64,000 nucleotides of DNA from Pseudofabraea citricarpa (taxonomy: Eukaryota; Ascomycota; Leotiomycetes; Helotiales; Dermateaceae): contig JAPWGK010000023.1 of the NCBI GenBank assembly GCA_029641185.1, positions 708,389-772,388 of the forward strand, written 5' to 3'. Under the pieces are notes generated by a model that had not been told where the DNA came from, ran no database searches, and worked only from the letters and a program-made list of their open reading frames with translations. The first letter of the stretch is position 1, and each line of letters starts with the position of its first letter. Below are positions 1 through 9,996 of the stretch, piece by piece. The position numbers were made by a program, and so were the translations under genes.

Positions 1-427
1 TCTAAAGAATGTGTTAGTTATCTGACTTTTTGTTGAATGTTAACTCAGGTGAAAGTGGGACTTACAAATATATGTTCGCTGCTTATAACGCGTGATATCG
101 ATGGTTCTTAACAGAGATATCATCTCGGACGTGTGGCCACCTGATCCAAAAACCGCCGCCAGATGTACATCTTGACCCGCAGATACTGGTTTTCTTCTTG
201 ATGACGGTGAGATCTGGTAAACACGAATCTATGATCCAATGTTAGCATTTTCTGCGTTGTTGAAGATGAACAGGTGAAGTGAGGTGTATAGTTACTGGTA
301 CAAAGAGGATAAGTGTCAGAAAGACAGTGGCTAATTTGAGAGTGAGGGCGCGGTAGATGAGATATGTGACAGCCCATAACGCGGGGATTGTGAGTGCCGC
401 AACTACCTTGAGTATGAAGTTGTTCAT
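1..427 (-). CDS. ALG14: ALG14 (UDP-GlcNAc transferase subunit), partial, C-terminus outside window
   Basis: Alg14 is the membrane anchor that recruits the catalytic Alg13 to the cytosolic face of the ER; together they add the second GlcNAc to the dolichol-linked N-glycan precursor. Exons read on the minus strand are 427-272, 228-66, and a third beginning at base 1. Exon 1 starts with ATG and encodes hydrophobic membrane segments (residues about 1-50). Exon 2 contains the family's glycine motif VFGSGGHTSEM, followed by a Leu/Arg helix and RYKQRTYI. The first intron has a weak GTTCAT donor but a good TGCTAAC branch site and a TAG acceptor. The second has GTAAGT, ACTAAC and TTTAG, with its acceptor at the window edge. 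Only about 106 residues are present; the family usually has about 200 or more. The gene diverges from the Ima1-like gene to the right. No single open frame shows it, which is why it is easy to miss. Confidence 0.8.
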
Positions 428-1056
428 ACTGACGGTTTACTCTTTTGATCTTCCTCAATCCCAGAAAATTGTAGACGCCAGGGAAGGAGGAAGATAATAA
501 GTTGTTGCCTGTAATATGACCCGCGTCTGGTACAAGCAGCGTCCTAACCTTCTCGCTACCTGACTAAATCAGGGCTACACTTGCGTTGTCGAATATGTCT
601 GCCTTCTCGAATGCTTGAGCACGATTGAGAATATACTTCCGGCAAATAAATAAAAGAAAGGCCCTTGGGCAGGCTTTCAACCACACTTCTTTGCACACGA
701 CTCCTAAATATACAACAGCCTGCACGCAAACTCAAATTCACTTTCGTAATCTTTCTTTTCTAGGATCACTTGCATCCATTGTCTACTTTTCCCCTTTTTA
801 GCCAACAACATACAGGCTCCTCTTGTCGTCGTTGTCGTTGTTGTTGTCAAGGCTCAAAGAAGCACAGTTGTTCCTTCGAAGCGACGCGATGAATCTCACC
901 GCATCCGAACAAGCGCTGGTGAGCCACGACCGAAAGTGTCCGTGCGCGCAATGCAGCGGCGGCAGAATTGTTTCTCGAGTGACGAGATCCGAGGACGAGG
1001 AACAACAACAACCCTCCACCGTGACGTACATTCTTCGATGTCTCGCGTTTCTTCTC
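428..1056. promoter_or_regulatory. Divergent promoter region between ALG14 and IMA1
   Basis: This 0.6-kb spacer separates two genes transcribed away from each other, so it presumably holds both promoters and 5' UTRs. An open frame without stops runs into the Ima1 gene from the left and has an in-frame ATG at 889, so part of this stretch could be translated. I see a CTTTTCC/TTTTT pyrimidine-rich block around 786-800 and a CAA/GTT-rich block near 825-850, but no recognisable factor site. Confidence 0.4.
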
Positions 1057-3436
1057 ATGGCTCTCTTGTCCAGCAGGAAGAGGTTAAGTTGCCATTACTG
1101 CAATAAGAAATCTCGTATTATCCAGGATGGATCTATCGCTTTATGGCAGTGTCTCAGCTGTGGGCAGAATAACTATCTTGACGAGGTAGCCTAGCCTTTG
1201 CCCCCCTCCTTTTTTTTGTATTTATTCTAACGGAGAACCCAGAACGGTGATATTGCGGATCCTCCGGTAGCCCAAGAATTAGAGGCAGCAGGGAAATCAA
1301 ATAGTATCTTGTCAGATCCGTTTTTTCTCCCGAATCAGCGGCGCGGCGACGACCCCTTCTGCTCAACATGTCTAAATAACCAGCGCATCCTCCGATCCGC
1401 ATTATCGGAACTCGACGTCGAACTCGACGAAGATCATCCGAATTATTACGAAAGCGGGCGCGCCTTCGAGCAGAGCAAGAAGAAATTAGAGCAGCTATAC
1501 CCGCAAGTATGCGACGAATGTGCCGGTATTGCGACGGAGCGCATCATGAAAACAAAATATACGGCGCAAGCGGATAATTTTGGAAGGGGCCTGAGAAGAA
1601 CAAAAGAAGCGCGTGAGAGAGCAAATGCTTCTTGGGGCCGCACTATCATATCTTTCCTCGGTAGCGGTTTTAGGAAAGAAACGTACCTGAAGGCGCAGAC
1701 TATCACTTTCTACGACTTTATGCTCTTCATCGCCCCCGGTTTACGTTATTACGGCCAGCTTCTTGGTGTACTATTCCACTCTGTTACGTTGCTGGTTAGC
1801 TTACAACGTCTGTCAATATGGTACTCAGGTAATCCTGAAATCATAGAAGAGTCGCTATCATGGTTGCCAAGTAATACTGGAATTGCTGTTCCGGAAGTTG
1901 TTACATCCCTCGCTCTTAATGCTTATGGCCTACTCGTCTTCGCAGCTATATCACCTCTATGCGCTCAGCCTGGCTTCCTGATGAGTTTAACTTCATGTTG
2001 GTGGAACCCGTATTTTAGGGAGTGGTGGAGAGGCTTCACCTTACATCTGTCGGGCTTCAAAAGCTGGTACACATTTACATACGGCTCTGTCATTGTTCGA
2101 GGTCTCATTTTGAAATACATGGGTACTCAAATTTGGGAGGGGCCATATGTATTAATGACGATTGCATCTCATGCAGCGGCACTTTTCCTCATCACGAAAG
2201 CTGTAAGATTCCAAGCCTTTACTTTATTTAATTCGTTCTAACTATGATTAGTCTCGAGCCCACATTAGGAGAGACATGAATGCGCTCTTTCACACCTCCC
2301 CCGAACGACTACCTAAAGCTGGCTCTACTCCACGGAACATAAGTCCTAATAATACGGATATTGCAGATGCTCTCGAAGCTATTAGTACTAAGTCCGTTAA
2401 ACAAGAACCTTCATTAACTGCATCTCCTTCGCCATTTTCAAGAACGGCTGCCTTGCCATTTCAAGGGAAACCAAATGGTGCCATTACAAGAGTCCAATCA
2501 AATCTTCATAGTCCTTCTCAGTTACCCACGCTTTCTACAGAGAATGATTTTCGTCCACGTCCCCAGCCTGGCGTATTTCATGAGGCATTCTCTAATCGGT
2601 ATAAGAGCGTGGGGGTCGAGGAAATGGAATGGTCACCAACTGGGTCTCCGTATCGTGCATTTCACAATGACCTGTTGGATTCACGTGCCACGGGATCATT
2701 CAACAATGCTCCAGTAGGTGATAAATCATCGCCATTCTGGTACAAGGTTCCTTCAGCTCCATTGAGTCAAGCTGAGCGAGCTTTTAAACAACACCAGCCA
2801 CCAAATTTCAGACCGACATCACAAGAGGTCAAGGAGAATTTCTTTCAAGCCATGACGAAGAGGAAATCTCCTATACCTCGCAATCGCTCAACCCAAGATA
2901 GCAAATCACAAGTGGAGAGCCAGCATGATTTTGTAATGGCGCAACCGAGATTCTTTCCGCCAGCTGAAAATGATTCTGGTGATTCTCTGGCAGATTGCTT
3001 CGGGAGTATCACGTTGACAGAAGCACCTCCAGACCATCCCCAAACCAGGGTTTGGCGGGGAAACCGGTTCGTGCAATTCTTGTTGCTTTGCGTTTCTCTT
3101 CTATTATGGAACATTGTTCCATTGATACCACCCGATATTTCGGTCTATTCAGCGTTAGGAGCTATGTTAGCGTGTTGCTTTGTTGGATTTGCGGTGGTGC
3201 CTGAGCACTTTGGGACCAAATTTGAATATCGGCCAAAAAGGTCCTCTTCTACACATCTATTACTGGCCTCCCTCGGCATAGGCGAGATGCTTGCGGGTGC
3301 TCTGTTTATCCTCATCTGTTCAGCGGGCGTATCAACATTTCCGCTGCAGGCTGGTGGCCATGCTTCTTGCTGGTCGGCGGGCAATACCTTGATTGGATTG
3401 ATGCTAGCTCAGGAGTTCGTTGCGTGGAATTTTTAG
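1057..3436 (+). CDS. IMA1: Ima1-type inner nuclear membrane protein (Samp1/NET5 family)
   Basis: Ima1 proteins sit in the inner nuclear membrane, link heterochromatin or centromeres to the envelope and couple to LINC complexes. Exons: 1057-1185, 1243-2202 and about 2269-3436. The N-terminus carries a zinc-binding fold, CHYCNKK followed by CLSCGQNNYLDENGDIADPP, which is read correctly only across intron 1 (GTAGCC donor, TTCTAAC branch). More cysteine pairs follow (CSTCLNNQ, CDECAGI). Several membrane segments occupy the second half of exon 2. Exon 3 is a polar Ser/Pro-rich linker followed by three more hydrophobic segments at the C-terminus. The product would be about 750 aa. I chose ATG 1057 because the zinc finger normally lies at the extreme N-terminus; ATG 889 is in frame and possible. 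Intron 2 (GTAAGA donor at 2203, TTCTAAC branch, TTAG acceptor at 2268) does not join in phase; see findings. Family assignment is firm, the exon 2/3 joint is not. Confidence 0.82.
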
Positions 3437-4391
3437 ATTGCATAATAATTTTTCTTCGTTACCTAGATTCATCGTGGCGTCTGTCTTTTCTTTCTCTCGT
3501 CGTAGGGGGTTTTTTTTATTTATGTTTTGTTCTTGGCATTGGCACTGGTTTTGGTTATTCTTGTGTGCATGGGTGGACTCTTTGGTGGGTCGAGTGAACA
3601 TATTTGTAGGCGTTTGTAGATACCATAGAGAGAGGCTAGTCTCGGAAGGAATTAAAACAAAGATTCAATCTTCTCTTGATCCTGCAAAGCCGACTTCGGA
3701 TACAGTATATATAACAGTGCTCAAGGTTGTGGGTCCTTGGAAGTAGATGAGGTGCAAAGAACCTTTCTGTACCTACATGAAGCTAGAGACTGGCACATGG
3801 CGAGACGCCACATTAAGTGCCACAAAAGTTGTGGATAATTGTACACTTCTGGTTATGCTCTTGAGTAATCTATAGTGATTGTTTGCTTTAGGTTAGTCCA
3901 TGCATGCATCACATAATTGAGATTGTATGCTTTTACTCTGCAAGTGATTACCCAATCCTTAATCGCTAGTCAAAGCCAAAGTCGAAGTCACAACAAGTCT
4001 CCTTCCTGGCCATGGACAAAAGGAACTCTCGGCATACCCAGCCATAACCGACACACATCCTGCCCCCCGATCACGGCCTTTACCCAGCAGAACCGCGGCT
4101 ATTGGCAGGGACAAGCAGAAGGGCCGCCAGTAGGCAGAGATAGCGAGAAAGCTCCAGTCGCCAGCCCGACGTCATGCCTGCAAGTGGGGCAGCACGTCTC
4201 AACCTGTCCAGACTCCAGAAGCTCTTTCGTAGCCTCGTATGATCTTCTTTCCTTTTAATCCTCTCTCTCCAGAACACACAATCAACTCTCCCAAACCCTC
4301 TCTCCACTCTCCACTCTCGTTTTTCTTATCTGCCACTCTCTTGGGTCTGGTATCTGATCTCCTCTTTGTTCGGCTGAGCTGGCAAGAAACA
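3437..4391. other. Intergenic: IMA1 3' region and ACH1 promoter
   Basis: No supportable gene. The left part holds T-rich sequence expected of a 3' UTR. The right end (about 4240-4330) is a long C/T-rich tract with repeated CTCTC and CCACTCTC just upstream of the ACH1 start, a common feature of well-expressed fungal promoters and leaders. Short frames here are low-complexity and lack protein-like composition. Confidence 0.5.
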
Positions 4392-6304
4392 ATGTCTTCT
4401 TCATCGGTGCTCAAGGCTTCGGCTGCGTTGAAGGCGCGTGTGAGACGGCCTTCTCTCTTCAACAAGCTTGCTCGCCCCGAAGACTTGATTGAACATTTCC
4501 CTCATGGCGCATACATTGGCTGGTCCGGCTTCACCGGTGTTGGTCATCCCAAGTAAGTGTCATCCTAAAAAGAAAAAGAACAGGAGAAAGTCAATTGCTC
4601 TTTTAGTGTCCTGTGGAAGCAAGCATTCATAGCGGTTAGGCTCCGGAGCTAATTGCTTGACGTGTAGGAAGATCCCAACTATGTTGGCAGATCACGTCGA
4701 AAAGAACAACCTCCAAGGCAAATTGAAGTACTCGCTGTTTGTCGGAGCTTCTTCCGGAGCTGAGACGGAGAATCGCTGGGCGGCCCTCAACATGATCGAG
4801 CGAAGAAGTCCGCATCAAGTCGGGAAGTCTATTGCCAAGGGAATCAACAATGGCGATATCAAGTTCTTCGATAAGCATCTTAGTATGTTCCCAGTCGATC
4901 TGGTTTATGTGAGTCCCTAAATAATCGACTGATTTGTTGCGCAGAGATGTTAATGGTACCGCAGGGCTTTTATACCAAGGATCGTCCGAACAAGAAGCTG
5001 GATGTAGTTATCGTCGAGGCTACTGCTATTACTGAGGACGGAGGAATTATCCCTGGAGCTTCAGTTGGAGCTTCTCCAGAATTGATACAAATGGCGGATA
5101 AGGTAATTCGCATACCATTTCTCAAAGGGCTCTCAGCTAATATTATTGGAAGATTATCATTGAAGTCAACACTTCCATGCCAAGTTTCGAAGGCCTCCAT
5201 GATATTACCATGACCTCGTTACCACCTAACCGAAAACCCTACCTAATCATGAGACCCGAAGACCGTATCGGAACAACATCTATCCCAGTAGACACAGAAA
5301 AAATTGTAGCTATTGTAGAGTCTGATTATCAAGATCAGACTGTACCGAACTCTGCTGCAGATGAGACCTCAGCAGCTATTGCCCGTCACTTAATCGAGTT
5401 CCTCGAGCACGAAGTAAAGCACGACCGACTCCCAAAGAATCTCTTGCCTATCCAGTCAGGCATTGGCAACATTGCAAATGCTGTTATTGGAGGTCTCGCA
5501 GAGTCTAAGTTTGAGCATCTGAAAGTTTGGACTGAGGTAAGAAAACTTTGTATTTCTTGATTACTTGACTAATTAAAGAACAGGTGCTCCAAGATACATT
5601 CTTGGATCTTTTCGATTCTGGACGTCTCGATTTTGCAACTGCCACATCAATTCGTTTCTCTCCTGATGGATTCAAACGTTTCTATGACGGCTGGGAACAA
5701 TACTATAACAAGCTTCTGCTCCGCTCACAACAAGTTTCTAACTCACCTGAGATTATTAGACGATTGGGAGTTGTAAGTTGACACTTCGTTTTAGTTCCAG
5801 TAACAAATAATTAACAAAAAACAGATTGGTATGAACACACCTGTTGAAGTCGACATTTATGCCCATGCAAACAGCACCTGCGTGATGGGATCACGTATGT
5901 TGAACGGCCTTGGAGGATCGGCTGATTTCCTCCGCTCCTCCAAATACAGTATCATGCACACACCATCTACCAGACCTTCAAAGATAGATCCTCACGGTGT
6001 TTCCTGCATTGTGCCCATGTGCACACATATCGATCAAACCGAGCACGATTTGGATGTCGTGGTTACCGAGCAAGGATTGGCTGATGTGCGAGGACTGAGT
6101 CCTAAAGAGCGTGCCAAGGTCATCATTGACAAGTGCGCTCATCCCGAATACAAACCTTTGTTGGAAGATTACTTTGCCAAGGCCGAATTTGAGTGCATGC
6201 GCCGAGGCTGGGGTCATGAACCCCATCTTTTGTGGAACAGCTTCGACATGCACAAGGCTTTAGACCAGGAGGGCAGCATGAAGAAGCTCAAGACTTGGGG
6301 TTAG
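4392..6304 (+). CDS. ACH1: Acetyl-CoA hydrolase / acyl-CoA:succinate CoA-transferase, mitochondrial
   Basis: Ach1-type enzymes transfer CoA between acetyl- or propionyl-CoA and succinate (or hydrolyse acetyl-CoA) in mitochondria, helping acetate use and propionyl-CoA detoxification. Six exons join in phase: 4392-4552, 4668-4908, 4965-5102, 5153-5536, 5584-5772 and 5825-6304, giving 530 aa, close to the family's usual 525. The N-terminus ([19 protein letters not shown]) is basic and hydroxylated, as expected of a mitochondrial presequence. Hallmarks include [13 protein letters not shown], the [17 protein letters not shown] block, [25 protein letters not shown] and the C-terminal [16 protein letters not shown] with [12 protein letters not shown]. 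The glutamate expected to carry the CoA-thioester falls in [11 protein letters not shown] or the nearby TE segment; I cannot fix which by eye. All introns are 50-115 nt with GT-AG ends. The leader is pyrimidine-rich, suggesting strong expression. No damage is visible. Confidence 0.96.
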
Positions 6305-7262
6305 ATAAAAAAACCGAGCTGGGAGGAAAAGTTAGCATGTTAGATATATAAAGATTGGAGTTGGATTTCTTGCGTACGTGCTTTTTCTTTTGTGCATGAG
6401 AAGGGCAAGCGAGGAGGGATACAGTACCATACCATAGTATATAAAGTTCAAGTTCATTCCTATTTTTGTGTTTCTAGATCGCGTCACTTATATACCTGAC
6501 AATGCAAAGCAAAAGATAATTAAGCTACTTTGTGTTTTTTGGAATATTGCATCCATCCATTCAAACTCAATTCGTGAAGAGGCATAGCTGGGGTAAGTAT
6601 AGTGGACTTAGGACCTCACTCCATCGCAACACCAATCATGTCTCTCTTATATCCTTATTTTGCATCTACTCATTCAATTCATGATCTAAATATATATGTA
6701 GTGTAAGAATAAAATGGTAATAGATATTAAAACTCTTTCACTCTTGGTCCTTCTTTCGTAATTCAACCGAACTCAACGCCTCTCTCCCTTCCCCATACTA
6801 TTACACCAAAAAACAGCCCGCAACCATACAAAAAAATCAAAATGCCATCCCATAATCCATCTTCAAGAGAGAGATCCAAAACCCCTTGCTCTCCGCCCGC
6901 CTCGTAAAAATAGCAATAAAGATATCTGGTACGCAACCAGACAAAGAAAAATCTGCGCCTTCGATTCAAAAGTACGTTTTTACTCGTTTCCTGAATGAAT
7001 GAAAATATCGAAGGCGGGGAAATTGACAGAGGAGATATATGTATCACTCAAGGAAGCGGGGTATCACAAAAAGAAAAACACACATACAGACACACGGCGC
7101 CACGAGAGAATGCAGTAGCCCCCATTCTAAGCCATCTAGATTTTCCATCCATCCATGCCCCTTAACCTTCCTCTTGTCGTTTGCATCTTGATATTATTTT
7201 CTTTTTTTCTTTTCTTTTTTGGTGCATCAGGGATAGAGTGAGTGAGCGAACGAATTGCCCTC
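6305..7262. other. Convergent 3' spacer between ACH1 and the MHYT gene
   Basis: Two genes end toward each other here. The sequence is A/T-rich, with TATATAAA-like and TTTTCTTTT tracts compatible with polyadenylation regions on both strands. I see no gene; the frames near 6763-7366 are complementary to A/T-rich low-complexity sequence. Confidence 0.5.
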
Positions 7263-9996
7263 TCACCTACTTTGAACACAGATCCCGAAGAGCTCATCGA
7301 CAAATGTCTCGCCTTCACTGTTCTCTTTGAGGACCTGTGTTGTGACGATTCCGATGGGAGTACCACCAGAAGGTAGCTCCATCAGTTCCAAATCCATCTC
7401 GTTGTTCCCCTTCACGTCCACGCTTACTTCTTGGCTGACCATGATGCCACCAAACGATGGGGGATGTGATGACATGAGTTCAACCAATCCTCTCTCAGAT
7501 GAAGTATCTGAAGAGAGTTTTTCGTTGTTGTATTCGGAAGGAGAGGAACGGGGATTCCAAAAGCGGCTGAGTTTAGACGGAGAAGAATTCGGTTGTAAAG
7601 AACTTGGTAGGGAATGCTGGCTTCGAAGATGTGCTGGGAAGGGTTTCTGGACATTTGTTGGGTGTGGATATTTTGAATCGTGATAGCTTGATTTTCGGAA
7701 CATCCTGTTGCTCCTAACTGAGAAAACATCACTTAGTGGACTTTTAGCCTCAATACTACTGCTTGATCGTCCGTGAATATCGATGACGGGTGCAAATTCT
7801 CGGTAGGTCTTTCGGGCGAAGACAGCATGATCCGGAGAATTCTTGTAAATATGCTGTTGAACTCGGAAAAAGTCCAATGGTATAAACTCGAGTTTATTTC
7901 CTGGTGCTCGGCTGTGGATTGGTGCGATGAGACGGAATGTGATCAGAGTAGCACTCCCTGGTTGGGAATCATCTGTGCGCCCGCGACAGGGTGCCTGAAC
8001 TGGCTTGGCTATAAGCAAAGCTTCGTTGAAAAAGAGATCTGCAATCGCATCCTTAAGGCTATTTAAAGTGTTGAGAAATTGAGCTGCGAAGAGTTGTTCC
8101 TTTGCGGAACAAGAAGCAGACTTCGATGTCTTAGTTAAAGACTTGGTGATCGCAGCGACACTATAAGAATCAAAATTCCGCAGATAATCAACTTGCCAGT
8201 TCTCCAATCCATCAAACGGAAGTTGCATGGTTGGAAGCTGATTTCGAGCGTCCTTGCGCACAAGTACATCGAATCCACCACGAACCGATGCACGAATAGC
8301 AAAACATGCCAAATGTACCCCTGGCTCAAGGATTGGACTCTCCTTTGAGTACTCTCGCATGTGATGTAAATGCCTAGAGAGCTCATCGGCCCCAACTTGC
8401 ATACTCCGCGCCAGAATTGGGAGAACGTTTTGAGCGTTAGCGAATCGATATCCTCCTGCTTGAAGGTGCTCTGCCTCTCGTCTATTTACTCGGCTAACGA
8501 GGAAAAGGAGTTGCCCGCGGCCAAAGATAGGTAGCGGCACGCCATTACGCTCTAGATCAACAGAACTGTCAGGAGTCTCGCGTCTATTCTTCATCTTTGA
8601 GGAAGCCTTCTGGCCAGTACTGATAATTTCGTCGAATAAGACCCCTACGTTTTCGAGTGGCATATTTAGATCTTCAGCAAGATCAGATGCGGCAACACAG
8701 AAGAGTTCACGGAAGACAAGCGAGTAATCCTCGATTGGGGCACCTTGGTCCGTAGCCAGATTCACTTCGGATTTAGTGCCGGGTCTTGAACCCTTTAATC
8801 CTGCTCGATGGATGTGATTACGCATTCCAGGAAGTAAATTAGCCACACCGCTCCAGTTTCTAGTAGTTCTGAAAATCCATAAAAAGACGGGATGGGAAAT
8901 GCCAAATATATCGTCAAAGGACTGTTGGCACGTTAGTCATATGAACACATTTGTTCGCCATTGGTACACACCCTCTCAATAAATGAGTTTGTGATCTTCC
9001 GATTTGGCAATAGACCTTCTGGAGAAACCATAAGTCTGCCATCCTTGTCGAACACAGCAGCTGCTAGCACAACCTGTTGAGCTCTGTTTGCCGAAAGCGA
9101 TCTGCGGCGCTGAGCCAGAAATGTAAGTGTGAAGAGTAAAATACAAGCACCAACAGACTACTTGAAGTTAGCAAAATTGATACCCAATCATTGATCTTTA
9201 CGTACCAAAACAATAACCACAATAACAGTGGCATTTCTCGAAATGTTGTTGACCAAGGATTCGTTGACTATTCGAAGTCGATATTGAGTACCAACCGAGG
9301 CTAGCCAGTGCATTCCGGAGACTGCCCCTGCAAGTATCACTGCACATATTCCTCTCTTCCACCAAGATGTTTCCCAAGAAGATCGCCAGATAAAGAAGAC
9401 AGTCAACGCTCCAACACTTGCAAGGACCGCAATAGCTCCAGCACCGATTACCATGGAAACGTTGTAAACACAGTCATAGTTGGAGATGCCTGCTTGGCCC
9501 AGGTAGTGCATTCCCACAATCCCGAAACCAGCCAGCGCGCCGCCCAAGCCAACACGAATTAAGCTTATTCTCTCATTCGAACCGACAGCCCAAAAAGCGA
9601 GGAAGAGTACGATGACCGGCAAGAAGAAAGAGAGAGCTGTAAATCCGGAGTTGTAGGAAATTTGCAATGCTTGTGAACCTCCACCAAGCAATATAGCACG
9701 ATTTCCAATGAAGTGCATGCACCAAATCGCAATGCCACCCATAGATACCGAAGAGCCAGCAAGAAGAAACCTAAAGTTTGGTTAACAAAGAATTCAAAAT
9801 GGCTTTCGAAGTAAACCCAGTCAGCATACCAGTTGTAGTATCCTCTCATCGCTGTCCTCCTGTGGATCAACTCCAATGTCGTTAACGCTCCAACATAACT
9901 AACGCAATAAGAGAGCACAACATATCCAGGGTTAAAGCTTTGAGGAACAATTTTTCCTTCCCATTGTACCCACTGCTCCATGTTGTCAGATGCCAT
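7263..9996 (-). CDS. MHYT-domain integral membrane signalling protein
   Basis: Exons on the minus strand are 9996-9830, 9770-9206, 9157-8972 and 8921-7263; all phases match, giving 858 aa. The N-terminal 260 residues are a polytopic membrane region with the MHYT signature repeated: CMHFIG, GMHYLG and GMHWLAS, each at a membrane segment. MHYT domains in bacteria are proposed metal or gas (O2, CO, NO) sensors. Fungal proteins with this domain have no firmly known role. The long cytosolic part begins VFDKDGRLMVSPEGLLPN, then NSFIERSFDDIFGISHPVF, and ends in a Ser/Pro-rich, probably disordered tail. No kinase or GGDEF domain is visible. The upstream alternative frame at 10005 starts with TTG, so ATG 9996 (MASDNMEQWVQW) is the start. 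Introns are 48-59 nt with GTATGC, GTACGT and GTGTGT donors. The domain call is firm; the function is unknown. Confidence 0.9.

Noticed and set aside
823..1056. Longer N-terminus for IMA1 beginning at 823
   Set aside because: Position 823 is TTG, not ATG; the zinc finger is normally N-terminal. ATG 889 remains possible but less likely than 1057.
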